Positions 46,029-55,535 of a stretch of DNA of 64,000 nucleotides are shown piece by piece (within the stretch, counting starts at the first letter, position 1; each line of letters begins with the position of its first letter). The DNA is taken from contig NZ_QLUV01000009.1 in assembly GCF_003286075.1 (NCBI RefSeq), positions 62,001 to 126,000 of the forward strand. Reading direction: 5' to 3'. The position numbers and the translations under genes were made by a program. The notes beneath the pieces were generated by a model. That model saw nothing but the letters and a program-made list of their open reading frames with translations, made no database searches and was not told the DNA's origin. Source of the DNA: Paracoccus endophyticus. Its GTDB lineage: Bacteria; Pseudomonadota; Alphaproteobacteria; Rhodobacterales; Rhodobacteraceae.

Positions 46029-48955
46029 CAGCGCGCCTCTCTGTGCAGGGCGGCGGCGGCGGTGTCCGTGGCCTCGCGCGCGCGCAGCCGGGCCGAGCGC
46101 AGCGACTGGTGGGCGATGGCGATCTGGATCAGCACCGAGGCGCCGACGACCGTGGCAAAGACCCCAAGGTCGAACACCATCGCGGTGGCCGCGGGGACCG
46201 GGCCGACCAGCGGCACGTCGACATAGCGGGCGCTGGCGGTCAGGAACGGATAGCCGAACAGGAACCCGCCGATCCCGGTGCCCGCGGCGATCAGCAGCCC
46301 GATCCCCATCCAGGTGGTCGGCCGGATGGTGATCCGGCTTTCGAGCCAGCGGACGTTCGTGGCCAGATATTGCAGCAGCAGCCCGATGGCGAAGGCCACG
46401 CCCCCCGCAAAGCCGCCGCCCGGCAGGTCGTGGCCGCGGAAGAACAGATAGGCCGCCAGCATGATCGACAGCGGAAACATCCACTGCATGATGACCGAGG
46501 GCACCGCCATCAGCACGTCGTGCGGCGTGGGCGACGTGCCATCCTCGGGCCCGGCGGCGGGAACGGGGCGCTGCTGTTCCGGCAGGGCGATGCTTTCGGG
46601 CGCAGGGCGAAAGCGGCGCAGCAGCGCAAAGCAGGTCAGCGCCACGATGGTCAGGACGGTGATCTCGCCGAAGGTGTCGAACGCGCGGAAATCGACCAGG
46701 ATCACGTTGACGGCGTTGGTGCCACCGCCCTCGGAATAGGCGTTGCGGCGGAACCAGTCGCCGATGGAAAGCCCCGGCGCCGTCGACATGACTGCAAAGG
46801 CCAGGGCCGCGACCCCGGTTCCGCAGGCTGCGGCCAGGACGGCATCGCGCCCGCGGCGCAGCCGGGCCGGCAGCAGCACGTCCTCGGCGATCTTCTCGAC
46901 ACGCCTGGGCAGCCAGCGCAGGCCCAGCAGCAGCAGGACCGTGGTCAGGATCTCGACCAGAAGCTGCGTGACGGCAAGGTCGGGGGCCGAGAACCAGGCA
47001 AAGGTAAGGCAGGTGGCAAGCCCCGCCCCCCCCAGCATGACCAGCGCGGCAAAGCGGTGGTACTTGGCCTGCCAGGCGGCCCCCAGCGCGCAGGTCGCGC
47101 CCACGGCCCAGAGCAGCGCAAAGACCGGGTTTACGCCCTCGAACACCTGCCGGGGGACCAGCCGGGTGGCGCCCCACAGCACGAAGGCCGCCGCAAGCCA
47201 CGTCAGGACGACGATCAGCCGCAGCTGCGGTTGCAGCGCGTCGGACCCCATGGCGCGATGCAGGACGCGCGGCCATTTCCACCCCAGTCGCAGCATGAGC
47301 GCGTCGAAGATGCGCTGCCCGCGGATTCGGTCCAGCAGCGGCGGCGCCTCGGCCTCGCCCGAGAAACGGCGCGCGCCCAGCGCATAGACGGCAAGGCCCG
47401 CGACCAGCGCCACCAGGCTCATCTTCAGCGGCGTGTTCCAGCCGTGCCACAGCGCCAGGCTGTAATACGGGGTGCGGTCGCCCAGCACCGCCACGGCGGC
47501 CACGTCCAGCACCCAGCGGGCGGCAAGGCCCGGAAAGATCCCCACCAGCAGGCACAGCAGCACCAGCGCCTCGACCGGGCGGCGCATCCAGCTGGGCGGC
47601 TCGTGCGGGGTCCTGGGCAGGTCGGTGGCGGGCGGGCCGAAGAACACGCTCATGATGAAGCGCAGCGAATAGGCGACCGAAAAGACGCTGGCGAAGACGG
47701 CGATATAGGGCAGCGCGTTGTCCAGCGCGCTGCCGTTGTGCCAGTCGGCGGCCTCGGCGAAGAACATCTCCTTCGACAGGAACCCGTTCGCCAGCGGCAC
47801 CCCGGCCATCGACGCGGCGGCGACGATCGCAAGGATGCCGGTGCGTGGCATCGGTCCGAACAGCCCGCTCAGCCTGCGCATGTCGCGGGTGCCGGTCTCG
47901 TGGTCGATGATGCCCGCGGCCATGAACAGCGACGCCTTGAACAGGGCGTGGTTCAGGATGTGAAAGATCGCGGCGATGATCGCCAGTTCGCTGCCGATGC
48001 CGACCAGCGCGGTGATCAGGCCAAGGTGGCTGATGGTGGAATAGGCCAGCAGCCCCTTCAGGTCATTGCGCCACAGCGCGATCATCGCGCCGATCACCAG
48101 CGTCGTCATGCCGGCCCCCGCGACGATCCAGAACCAGGCCGGGGTCTGCCCCAGCGCGGGCGAAAAGCGCACCAGCAGGAACACCCCCGCCTTTACCATC
48201 GTCGCGCTGTGCAGATAGGCCGACACCGGCGTCGGCGCCGCCATCGCGTTGGGCAGCCAGAAATGGAACGGGAACTGCGCCGACTTGGTGAAGGCGCCGA
48301 TCAGGAACAGGATCAGGACCGGCAGGTACAGCGGATGCGCCCGGATGACATCGCCCGACGCCAGCACGGTGTCGAGGTCGTAGCTGCCCACGATCTGCCC
48401 CAGCATCAGCATCGCCGCCAGCAGGCAGAACCCGCCGCTGGCCGTCACCGTCAGCGCCATCCGGGCACCGTCCCGCGCCGCTTGGCTGCGCTGCCAGTAG
48501 CCGATCAGCAGAAACGACACGACGCTGGTCAGTTCCCAGAACACCACCAGCCCGATGATGTTGCCCGAGATCAGGATGCCCGCCATCGCGCCGGAAAACG
48601 CCAGCAGCAGCGCGTAGAATCGCGGCACCGGGTCGGTCGGCGCCATGTAGTAGCGGGCGTAGATCACCACCAGCAGGCCGATGCCGAAGACCAGCAGCAG
48701 CATCAGCCAGGCCAGCCCGTCGAGCCGCAGGTCCAGGTTCAGGCCCAGGCTGGGCAGCCATTCGATCTGCGCCCGCAGCACCTCGCCCGTGGCGATCAGG
48801 GGAAACAGAAGCGCGAGGATCACCACCCCCGCCGCCATCACGGCGCCCGAGAGCCACGCCTCGGCATTGCGCGCCTGACGCGGCAGCGTCGAGGCGATGG
48901 CCGCCGCCCCGAAAGGCAGCCCCGTCAGGAGGAGAAGGGCGTTCTGTTCGATCAT
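46028..48955 (-). CDS. mnhA: Mrp Na+/H+ antiporter fused subunits A and B
   Basis: The protein has 975 residues. Residues 1-780 form the NuoL-like MnhA with about 20 helices (for example FWELTSVVSFLLIGYWQRS and LVKAGVFLL-type lysine helix as MVKAGVFLLVRF). From about 830 to the end is the MnhB module (VPSVIMQWMFPLSIMLAAYL, GHDLPGGGFAGGV). The A-B fusion is typical of group-2 Mrp operons such as rhizobial pha1. I chose ATG 48955 because MIEQNALLLL begins the first helix and GGAG occurs nearby. It leads the operon mnhA(B)CDEFG, which exports Na+ or K+ in exchange for protons and supports alkaline and salt tolerance. Confidence 0.94.
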   Translation of the reverse strand: MIEQNALLLLTGLPFGAAAIASTLPRQARNAEAWLSGAVMAAGVVILALLFPLIATGEVLRAQIEWLPSLGLNLDLRLDGLAWLMLLLVFGIGLLVVIYARYYMAPTDPVPRFYALLLAFSGAMAGILISGNIIGLVVFWELTSVVSFLLIGYWQRSQAARDGARMALTVTASGGFCLLAAMLMLGQIVGSYDLDTVLASGDVIRAHPLYLPVLILFLIGAFTKSAQFPFHFWLPNAMAAPTPVSAYLHSATMVKAGVFLLVRFSPALGQTPAWFWIVAGAGMTTLVIGAMIALWRNDLKGLLAYSTISHLGLITALVGIGSELAIIAAIFHILNHALFKASLFMAAGIIDHETGTRDMRRLSGLFGPMPRTGILAIVAAASMAGVPLANGFLSKEMFFAEAADWHNGSALDNALPYIAVFASVFSVAYSLRFIMSVFFGPPATDLPRTPHEPPSWMRRPVEALVLLCLLVGIFPGLAARWVLDVAAVAVLGDRTPYYSLALWHGWNTPLKMSLVALVAGLAVYALGARRFSGEAEAPPLLDRIRGQRIFDALMLRLGWKWPRVLHRAMGSDALQPQLRLIVVLTWLAAAFVLWGATRLVPRQVFEGVNPVFALLWAVGATCALGAAWQAKYHRFAALVMLGGAGLATCLTFAWFSAPDLAVTQLLVEILTTVLLLLGLRWLPRRVEKIAEDVLLPARLRRGRDAVLAAACGTGVAALAFAVMSTAPGLSIGDWFRRNAYSEGGGTNAVNVILVDFRAFDTFGEITVLTIVALTCFALLRRFRPAPESIALPEQQRPVPAAGPEDGTSPTPHDVLMAVPSVIMQWMFPLSIMLAAYLFFRGHDLPGGGFAGGVAFAIGLLLQYLATNVRWLESRITIRPTTWMGIGLLIAAGTGIGGFLFGYPFLTASARYVDVPLVGPVPAATAMVFDLGVFATVVGASVLIQIAIAHQSLRSARLRAREATDTAAAALHREAR

Positions 48956-49395
48956 TCCGGCGCTTGATTTGATGGTGGACGGTCTAGGACAAGCCTTTGC
49001 GAATTGCCACCCTCGCGAACCGCGATCTGCACCGGCCCGCGCGCGGGTAGCCGCACCGGGGGCGAGGGATCGCCCCGTCCCCGACCCGTGGCGGGTCGGC
49101 ACCGATCACTGTCGCGACGACGGCAGGGTCACGCTTTCAACCTTCGGCCGGCCGGGGGGCCACCGAGTCAGGGACTCATCCGCTGATCGGCGCCAGGGAG
49201 AAAGGCCGGAGATCCATTCATTATCCTTACCAAGATCAGACCATTATGAGGCAAAGTGGCGAAACTGATGCAGGATGGCGGAGATGAACCCCGTCATCCT
49301 GAAGCCTTTCCACCCGCAGTCTTTCAAGGATCTTCGCGCCTTCCGAGGATCACGCCGTATCCGCACAGCGCGCCGTGCAGCCGCTCTGCCGGCCT
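48956..49395. other. Intergenic region upstream of mnhA, no gene seen
   Basis: The 440 bases between phaC (ending at 49396) and mnhA on the same strand include a distinctly A+T-richer pocket at about 49215-49270. Minus-strand GATAAT and CATAAT in this pocket are possible -10 elements for the mnh operon, but no good -35 fits. No coding frame is convincing. Confidence 0.4.
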
Positions 49396-51336
49396 CTACT
49401 TCTCCATGACATAGCTTCCGGGCGCGTCCTGAAGGGGAGGATGCTTTTCGCTGCCCATCGACGGCGGCGCAACCTTCCTGCCCGAGCGCGCGGACAGCCA
49501 GGCCGTCCAGTCGCTCCACCAGCTGCCGTCGTGCCGGGTCGCGCCTTGCAGCCACTGGTCCGGGCTGGTCGCCGTGCTGCCACTGTCCCGGGTCCAGTGG
49601 GCGCCCTTGCCGCCCGGCGGATTGATGATCCCGGCGATATGGCCGCTGGAGGCGCGGACGAACCGCACGTCGCCGCCGAAAAGCTGCGTGATGCGCCACG
49701 CCGCATCCCAGGGCACGATGTGGTCCTTTTCGGCGCCGACCGCATAGCAGTCCAGCTTGATCCGTCCCAGATCGAGGGGCACGCCTTTCAGCGTGACCTT
49801 GCCCGGCTCGATCAGGTTGTTTTCGGCATAGGTGTTGCGCAGGTACCAGCTGTGGGCGGCGCGCGTCATGCGGGTGCCGTCGCTGTTCCAGTAGAGCAGA
49901 TCGAAGGCGGGCGGCTTGTTGCCCAGCAGGTAGTTGTTGACCACGTTCGCCCAGATGAGATCATTCGAACGCAACAGGCTGAACATGTTCGACATCTCGC
50001 GGCTGTCGAGATAGCCGCGGTCCATCATCTGCTGCTCGACAAGGTCGAGCCCCGGCTCGTCCATGAAGACCGCGGTCTCGCCCACGCGCGAGAAGTCCTG
50101 GAGCGAAACCATGAAGCTGGCCGAGTTGATGCGCTTGTCGCCCTCGTCCTTGGCCGCCAGCATCGCAAGCGTCATCGTCAGAAGCGTCCCGCCGATGCAG
50201 TAGCCCATGACGTTGACCGTGTCAGCGCCGGTGATGTCCCGCGCCACATCGACGGCCTCGAGCAGGCCCAGGTCCATGTAATCCTCGATGCCGATCGCGT
50301 CCATCGAGGCGTCCGGGTTCTTCCACGAGACGACGAACACGGTAAAGCCCTGTTCCACAAGGTATTTCACCATGCTGTTCTTGGGCTGCATGTCGAGGAT
50401 GTAGAACTTGTTGATCCACGGAGGCACGATCAGCAGCGGCACCTGATGGACCTGCCTGGTCGTCGGCTCATACTGGATGAGTTCGATCAGCTTGTTGCGA
50501 TGGACCACCTTGCCGGGGGTCAGCGCAAGGTTGCGCCCCGGCGCGAAGGCGTCCGCATCGACCATGCTGAGCCGCCCGGCCGCCAGGTCGGCCATCAGGT
50601 TTCTCGCCCCGGCCGCAAGGCTGGTCCCGCCCGTCTCGATCGCCTTGCGCAGCGCGGCGGGGTTCGACAGCAGCATCAACGTCGGGCTCATCGCGTCGAC
50701 GAACTGCCGAAGATGGAAATTGATGCGCCGCTGTTCGGCGTCGTCGGTGTCATCCGACCCGCTCTGCTCCATCAGCCAGTCCGAGGCGAGAAGATAGATC
50801 TCCATCAGCGTGCGATAGGCAGGGTTCGTGTGCCATTCGGGCGCCGCAAAGCGCTTGTCAGCCAGGGACGTGGGGGCTGTTTCCGGCACGGCCTCGGCTT
50901 TGCCCTGCCAGCGCTGCCCGGCCTCGTACCAGACGCTCAGCGCCGAGCGCCACAGTTCCTGATTGAACTCCAGGAGGGACCGGGCCGTTTCGGGCCGGGA
51001 CAGCGAGCGAAGCCAGACGATGCGCAGGGCGCGCGCGATCTCTGCCCAGTCCAGGGGGATGACGTCGCGCAGGGGATTGGCATTCCACATCTGATCGACC
51101 GAGCGGAGCGTCGGGTTCTGGGACAACGCCTCCTGGAGGGTCTGGGCCCCCCCTGCGAACGATGCCGCAAGAGGAGACCCGGACGCGGTCCACCAGGCAT
51201 GGTCCGGGTCGCCGGCGGTTCGCGTCGAGGCGGAAATCTGGTCCATCCAGGAACTCCAGAGTTGCAGCAGAACATCCGGCCCCGTCGCGCCTCCACCCTC
51301 TGACTTCGTGATCTCTCCGGCGTTCTTCTCTGGCAT
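49396..51336 (-). CDS. phaC: Class I polyhydroxyalkanoate synthase
   Basis: The 646-residue protein polymerises hydroxyacyl-CoA into storage polyester on granule surfaces. The lipase-like box is GYCIGG with catalytic C380. FYILDMQPKNSMV and FVVSWKNPDASM are typical class I landmarks, and the C-terminal part supplies the Asp and His (GAEKDHIVPW, SSGHIAGIINPP). Length is in the class I range. The ATG at 51336 is preceded by an excellent GGGGAGGAA. No phaA, phaB, phasin or depolymerase gene lies next to it, and the C-terminus ends abruptly (SYVMEK). Confidence 0.94.
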   Translation of the reverse strand: MPEKNAGEITKSEGGGATGPDVLLQLWSSWMDQISASTRTAGDPDHAWWTASGSPLAASFAGGAQTLQEALSQNPTLRSVDQMWNANPLRDVIPLDWAEIARALRIVWLRSLSRPETARSLLEFNQELWRSALSVWYEAGQRWQGKAEAVPETAPTSLADKRFAAPEWHTNPAYRTLMEIYLLASDWLMEQSGSDDTDDAEQRRINFHLRQFVDAMSPTLMLLSNPAALRKAIETGGTSLAAGARNLMADLAAGRLSMVDADAFAPGRNLALTPGKVVHRNKLIELIQYEPTTRQVHQVPLLIVPPWINKFYILDMQPKNSMVKYLVEQGFTVFVVSWKNPDASMDAIGIEDYMDLGLLEAVDVARDITGADTVNVMGYCIGGTLLTMTLAMLAAKDEGDKRINSASFMVSLQDFSRVGETAVFMDEPGLDLVEQQMMDRGYLDSREMSNMFSLLRSNDLIWANVVNNYLLGNKPPAFDLLYWNSDGTRMTRAAHSWYLRNTYAENNLIEPGKVTLKGVPLDLGRIKLDCYAVGAEKDHIVPWDAAWRITQLFGGDVRFVRASSGHIAGIINPPGGKGAHWTRDSGSTATSPDQWLQGATRHDGSWWSDWTAWLSARSGRKVAPPSMGSEKHPPLQDAPGSYVMEK

Positions 51337-51712
51337 GTCGTTCCTCCCCGAGTGGATGCGGTGGCCTGGCCAGCGTTCAGAGGACGCCCCGGACTGAATC
51401 GCGCCAGCGCACCTGTCGGTCCTGCTCCTCTGTCGGATCAGAGCACCGTGTGGTCCTTCAGGCTTTCCAATCATGCTGTGCGCGGATCGCCGCGGTCAAT
51501 CCGCCGAGTGCCGTGCCGGGGCGATAGTGACGGGGTCGGCCTGCCAGGGGCCCCCCCGAGCGGCCCGGGTCCTGACGCCGGCGTTCCTCGGCGTTGCATC
51601 CGGGCTGGTTCCGGGCCGGCAGGGTCCGACGACTGGACGCTTGCCCAACGGGACGCGCAGACATCAAGGTGCGTCAAGGCTTGCCGCCCTGCTCAGGCCA
51701 AGGGGTCCCTGC
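51337..51712. other. Divergent region between phaC and the bestrophin-like gene
   Basis: These 376 bases must hold the two promoters. I could not assign them, and I saw no gene. AAGGGG just before 51713 is the ribosome binding site of the downstream gene. Confidence 0.4.
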
Positions 51713-52603
51713 ATGATCATCCGCACCAAGCCCGGTCTGCTGGATCTCGTCTTCACGATGCGCGGCTCGGTGTTGCCGCACATCGCCTTGCCGCTTTTCT
51801 GGCTGATGGCGGTGGCTGCCCTCATCGTGTGGGTAGAGCGGACCTGGCACCCGCTGCCTGTCATCGACGCGGCGCCCTTCACCGTGTTCGGGATTGCGCT
51901 GTCGCTGTTTCTGGGCTTTCGCAACAACGCGGCCTATGATCGCTGGTGGGAGGCGCGCCGGCTGTGCGGCGGGCTGCTGGCGGACCTGCGCTCGCTGGCC
52001 CGCGAGGCAGAGATCTTCCTGCACGACGAGGCGCTGCGTCAGGCGTTGCTGGATGGGGCGCTGGTCTTCCTTCATGTCCACCGCGCCAGCCTGCGGGGAC
52101 AGGCGTTCGATCCTGACCTGCGCGCCCGGGCCGGCGCAATTCTGGATTCGCTCCAGCCGCCCGACGCCGCACTCGACAGGCTGGGCGCACTGGTGGCGCA
52201 GGCCCATGCAGCGGGCGCCCTCGACGGCTTCGGGGCCCGAACGCTGAGTGCCCGGCTGGCGAGCCTCGCCCTTCAGCAGGCCGGGTGCGAGCGGATCGCC
52301 AGCACGCCGCTGCCTTACGTCTACTCGCTGCTGATCTATCGCACCACCTACCTCTACTGCCTTCTGCTGCCTCTGGCGCTGGTCGGACTGGCGGGCTGGC
52401 TGACGCCGCTGTTCGTGTGCATCGCGGCCTATGTGTTCCTTGGGCTGGCCGAGGTGTCCGAGGAACTGAGCCAGCCCTTTGGCGACAACATCAACGCCCT
52501 GCCCCTTGATGCCCTGTGCCGCACGGCCGAGATCAGCCTTGCCCCGCACCTCGGGCGGCCCGCCCCCCCGCCGCTTTTGCCGACAGACTTTCACCTGCGA
52601 TAG
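51713..52603 (+). CDS. Bestrophin-like anion channel (UPF0187)
   Basis: The 296-residue membrane protein has an N-terminal pair of helices (about 20-45 and 55-75), with FTVFGIALSLFLGFRNNAAYDRWWEAR as the diagnostic bestrophin stretch, and a second pair near 205-245. The C-terminus contains EELSQPFGDNINALPLDA, the conserved cytosolic motif. Bacterial homologues form pentameric anion channels. The ATG at 51713 is preceded by AAGGGG. A short intergenic hairpin separates it from the cysK-like gene. Confidence 0.88.
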   Translation: MIIRTKPGLLDLVFTMRGSVLPHIALPLFWLMAVAALIVWVERTWHPLPVIDAAPFTVFGIALSLFLGFRNNAAYDRWWEARRLCGGLLADLRSLAREAEIFLHDEALRQALLDGALVFLHVHRASLRGQAFDPDLRARAGAILDSLQPPDAALDRLGALVAQAHAAGALDGFGARTLSARLASLALQQAGCERIASTPLPYVYSLLIYRTTYLYCLLLPLALVGLAGWLTPLFVCIAAYVFLGLAEVSEELSQPFGDNINALPLDALCRTAEISLAPHLGRPAPPPLLPTDFHLR

Positions 52604-52689
52604 GAAAGCCGATGGAGGAGCGGTGCCTGGCCAAGGGGAAGGGTTGCCATGGCCGCAGCGCGGGACAGATACCGACCAGTCAAGGACAT

Positions 52690-52704
52690 GCAGGGGAAAC
52701 CTGC
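52690..52704 (+). other. Small hairpin before the cysteine synthase gene
   Basis: GCAGG, loop GGAAA, CCTGC lies between the bestrophin-like gene and the cysteine synthase gene, 46 bases before the latter's ATG. It may be a weak terminator or leader element. Confidence 0.25.
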
Positions 52705-52750
52705 CTGACAGGCTTTGCACAGGCGCAGACATCATAGCGGGAGTGAGATC

Positions 52751-53830
52751 ATGACAGACCTGTCGATCCGTCAAACCAGGGGACGCGGGCGTCTCTTTGA
52801 TTCGATCCTCGATACCGTGGGGGACACGCCGGTCATCCGCGTGAACAATCTCGCGCCCGAGGGTGTGCGCCTTTACGTCAAGGCCGAGTTCTTCAACCCG
52901 GCGGCGTCGGTCAAGGACCGCCTTGCGCTGAACATCATCGAGGCGGCTGAACGCGCGGGCACCTTGCAGCCCGGCCAGACCGTGGTCGAGGCGACCAGCG
53001 GCAACACGGGCATCGGGCTTGCCATGGTCTGCGCGCAAAAGGGCTATCCGCTGGTGGTGACGATGGCCGACAGCTTCTCGGTCGAGCGGCGCCGGCTGAT
53101 GCGGATGCTGGGGGCAAAGGTGGTGCTGACGCCCCGCGCGCAGAAGGGAACCGGCATGTACATGAAGGCCGTGGAGCTGGCCCGGGAACATGGCTGGTTC
53201 CTGGCCCATCAGTTCGAAACGCCGGCGAACGCCGACATCCACGAGGCGACCACGGCCCGCGAGATCATCGGCGATTTCGCCGGCGACCGGCTGGATTACG
53301 TCGTCACCGGCTACGGCACGGGTGGCACCGTGACCGGGCTGTCCCGCGTGCTGCGCCGCGAACGTCCCGAGACGAAGATCATCCTGTCCGAGCCCGCGGC
53401 CGCCCCCCTGGTGTCCAGCGGTGTCGCGCAGGCGCGCGGGGCGGACGGCGCACCGGCCGCCAGCCACCCTGCCTTCGAGCCCCATCCCATCCAGGGCTGG
53501 ACGCCCGACTTCATCCCGCTGGTGTTGCAGGAGGCGATCGACAACCGCGGCTATGACGAACTGATCCCGGTCTCGGGCGCTGACGCCATCGCCTGGGCGA
53601 AGACGCTGGCCGCCCGCGAAGGCATCCTGACCGGGATCTCGGGCGGGGCGAGCCTTGCCGTCGCCATGCAGATCGCCGAACGCGCAGCCGAGGGGTCCGT
53701 GATCCTCGCCATGCTGCCCGACACAGGCGAGCGGTATCTGACGACGCCGCTGTTCGAGGGCATCCCCGAAGACATGGATGAGGAGGAGCGCGCGCTGTCA
53801 CGGTCCACGCCCGGTTATCGGATGGAGTGA
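52751..53830 (+). CDS. Cysteine synthase (O-acetylserine sulfhydrylase family)
   Basis: This 359-residue fold-type II PLP enzyme carries K55 in NPAASVKDRLAL as PLP lysine, SGNTGIGL (83-90) as substrate loop and GTGGTVTG as phosphate-binding loop. It makes cysteine from O-acetylserine and sulfide, or acts as a related beta-synthase. It is slightly longer than CysK, with about 15 extra residues at the front and an insert around 225-245 (APLVSSGVAQARGADG...). The ATG at 52751 follows GGGAGTGA. It may be a second, non-housekeeping copy. Confidence 0.88.
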   Translation: MTDLSIRQTRGRGRLFDSILDTVGDTPVIRVNNLAPEGVRLYVKAEFFNPAASVKDRLALNIIEAAERAGTLQPGQTVVEATSGNTGIGLAMVCAQKGYPLVVTMADSFSVERRRLMRMLGAKVVLTPRAQKGTGMYMKAVELAREHGWFLAHQFETPANADIHEATTAREIIGDFAGDRLDYVVTGYGTGGTVTGLSRVLRRERPETKIILSEPAAAPLVSSGVAQARGADGAPAASHPAFEPHPIQGWTPDFIPLVLQEAIDNRGYDELIPVSGADAIAWAKTLAAREGILTGISGGASLAVAMQIAERAAEGSVILAMLPDTGERYLTTPLFEGIPEDMDEEERALSRSTPGYRME

Positions 53831-54153
53831 CGGGGCCGGCAGGACCGGATGTCCGCCAGAATCGACGCCCTTCGCCCGGTCCGCACCGTGGACCCTGAAG
53901 GGCAGAGGATTCTGGCACATCACGATCAGGGGGACGCCAGCATGGCCCTTCTCCGGCGGTGCAGACATGCTGAACCCTGGCGGATGGTGGTCTGAAAAGA
54001 CAGGGCCTGATGCTGCCGGGATGCTCCTGCCTGCTTTGGGGTTGACGCACCGGCAGGCCCGGGGCGGTTCAGTCCTGCGGAAAGCGCACAAGGGCCTTGG
54101 CCGCGGGCTTTCGCCAGCTCGCCTGGCCCAGCGCCGATACCCGGACAAGGCCC
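53831..54153. other. Convergent gap of 323 bases, no gene seen
   Basis: This lies between the cysteine synthase and protease genes, both pointing inward. Short frames are present on both strands, but none has a recognisable motif. The composition resembles decayed sequence, and no perfect terminator hairpin was found. Confidence 0.4.
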
Positions 54154-55275
54154 TCACTGCCCGGCGGCCAGCGTCATCGCAACCCGGCTCACGCGGCCGT
54201 CACGCAGGATTCCCAGTTCGACCCTCTCGCCGGCCTGCCGCAGGTCAAGGGCTGCCCTGAGGTCCTCGGAGCCGCCGATCGGCGTGTCGTCCAGTGACTG
54301 GATCACGTCGCCGAAAACCAGCCGCCCGTCGTCCGTGATCCGCGCAGGGCGCAGACCCGCGGCGGCGGCGGGGCTGCCGGGCGTGACGTCGAGGACCATC
54401 ACGCCCTGCACCCCGGCGCGCGCCAGCAGGGCATCGCCCCGCGGATCATGTGCGATCCCCAGTGTCGGCGGCGCGTAGCGGCCGGTGGCGATCAGTTGCG
54501 GCACGACACGGTTCACCGTGTCCACGGGAACGGCAAAGCCGATCCCCGCGCTGGACCCCGAGGGGCTGTAGATCGCGGTGTTGACGCCGATCAGCCGTCC
54601 GGCGCTGTCCAGAAGCGGGCCGCCCGAATTGCCCGGGTTGATCGCGGCATCGGTCTGGATGAGTCCCCGGATCACCCTGCCCCGCTCGGCCGGAAGTTCG
54701 CGATCGAGCGCCGAGACGATGCCCGTCGTCAGCGTCCAGTCCAGGCCGAAGGGATTGCCGATGGCAAAGACGCTCTGCCCCACCCGCAGGGTCTCGCTGA
54801 CACCGACCGCCAGCGGCAAGGGCTGCTCGGCGCCCGCGTCGATGCGCAGCACGGCCAGGTCGTGTTCTGGCGCGGCCCCGACAAGCCGGGCGCGAAAGGC
54901 GCGGCCATCCGCCAGGCGCACCAGCGCCCCCGTCGCGCCCTCGTTGACGTGGTTGTTCGTGACAACATGGCCGCGGGCGTCCCAGATGAACCCCGAGCCG
55001 CTGCCGCTCGGGACGTCATCGACGGTCCGGGTCCAGAAATCGACGACACGGCTTTCGGTCGTGATCGAGACGACGCTGTCCCTGGCCGCTTCGAAGATGG
55101 CAATGGTGGTCTGCTCCTGCGCGGCCAGATCGCCGCGCGGAGAGACCACCCGCGGGATCTCTGCGGGTCCGTGAACCGCCGCGTCCAGCAAAGGCAGGCC
55201 GCGCCAGACCAGCATCACCAGGATCACGGCAAGCGTCACCAGCACGAGCCTTGGCACGAACCTGTCTTTGGTCAT
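54154..55275 (-). CDS. Membrane-anchored DegP/DegS-like serine protease
   Basis: The 373-residue S1C protease has an N-terminal membrane anchor (10-25), then the trypsin-like domain with H109 (VTNNHVN), D139 (EHDLAVL) and S217 (NPGNSGGPL). A single PDZ domain follows (about 275-370). One PDZ and an anchor point to a DegS-like form more than to DegP. It acts in periplasmic protein quality control. ATG 55275 follows AAAGGATG; ATGs at 55284 and 55299 are alternatives. Confidence 0.9.
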   Translation of the reverse strand: MTKDRFVPRLVLVTLAVILVMLVWRGLPLLDAAVHGPAEIPRVVSPRGDLAAQEQTTIAIFEAARDSVVSITTESRVVDFWTRTVDDVPSGSGSGFIWDARGHVVTNNHVNEGATGALVRLADGRAFRARLVGAAPEHDLAVLRIDAGAEQPLPLAVGVSETLRVGQSVFAIGNPFGLDWTLTTGIVSALDRELPAERGRVIRGLIQTDAAINPGNSGGPLLDSAGRLIGVNTAIYSPSGSSAGIGFAVPVDTVNRVVPQLIATGRYAPPTLGIAHDPRGDALLARAGVQGVMVLDVTPGSPAAAAGLRPARITDDGRLVFGDVIQSLDDTPIGGSEDLRAALDLRQAGERVELGILRDGRVSRVAMTLAAGQ

Positions 55276-55500
55276 GTGTGGCATCCTTTGTTCCCTCATG
55301 CGCCAAGATCAGCTCTTAAGCGTCGTCTCATGCAAGTGGGTGACGCCGTGTGCGCCCGCTTGATCCGGGCGGCCTGCAGCGTCGCGCTTTGTCCATAGCA
55401 GGCCGCGCACTCCTCGGCCCAGCCGAACTGCAAGGCGTCGACAGGACCGGCAAGCGGCGTTGCCCGCAGGGACTGGCGGACGTAGGCTTGCCGGACAGCG

Positions 55501-55517
55501 GCGCCTCAGGCGCTTTT
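55501..55517 (+). terminator. Orphan intrinsic terminator-like hairpin
   Basis: GCGCC, loop TCA, GGCGC is followed by TTTT, a classical small terminator on the plus strand. No plus-strand gene ends upstream, and the SDR gene starts 19 bases later, so it may belong to a lost gene or act in the SDR leader. Confidence 0.4.
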
Positions 55518-55535
55518 CTGGGCGGAGAAAGATTC

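Noticed and set aside
46043..48967. A 974-codon plus-strand frame opposite mnhA
   Set aside because: It is antisense to the MnhA/B membrane protein gene and is composed of Gln/Arg/His-rich sequence without domains.
53798..54157. A 119-codon minus-strand frame between the cysteine synthase and protease genes
   Set aside because: No signal, domain or ribosome binding site. The codon pattern does not match neighbouring genes.
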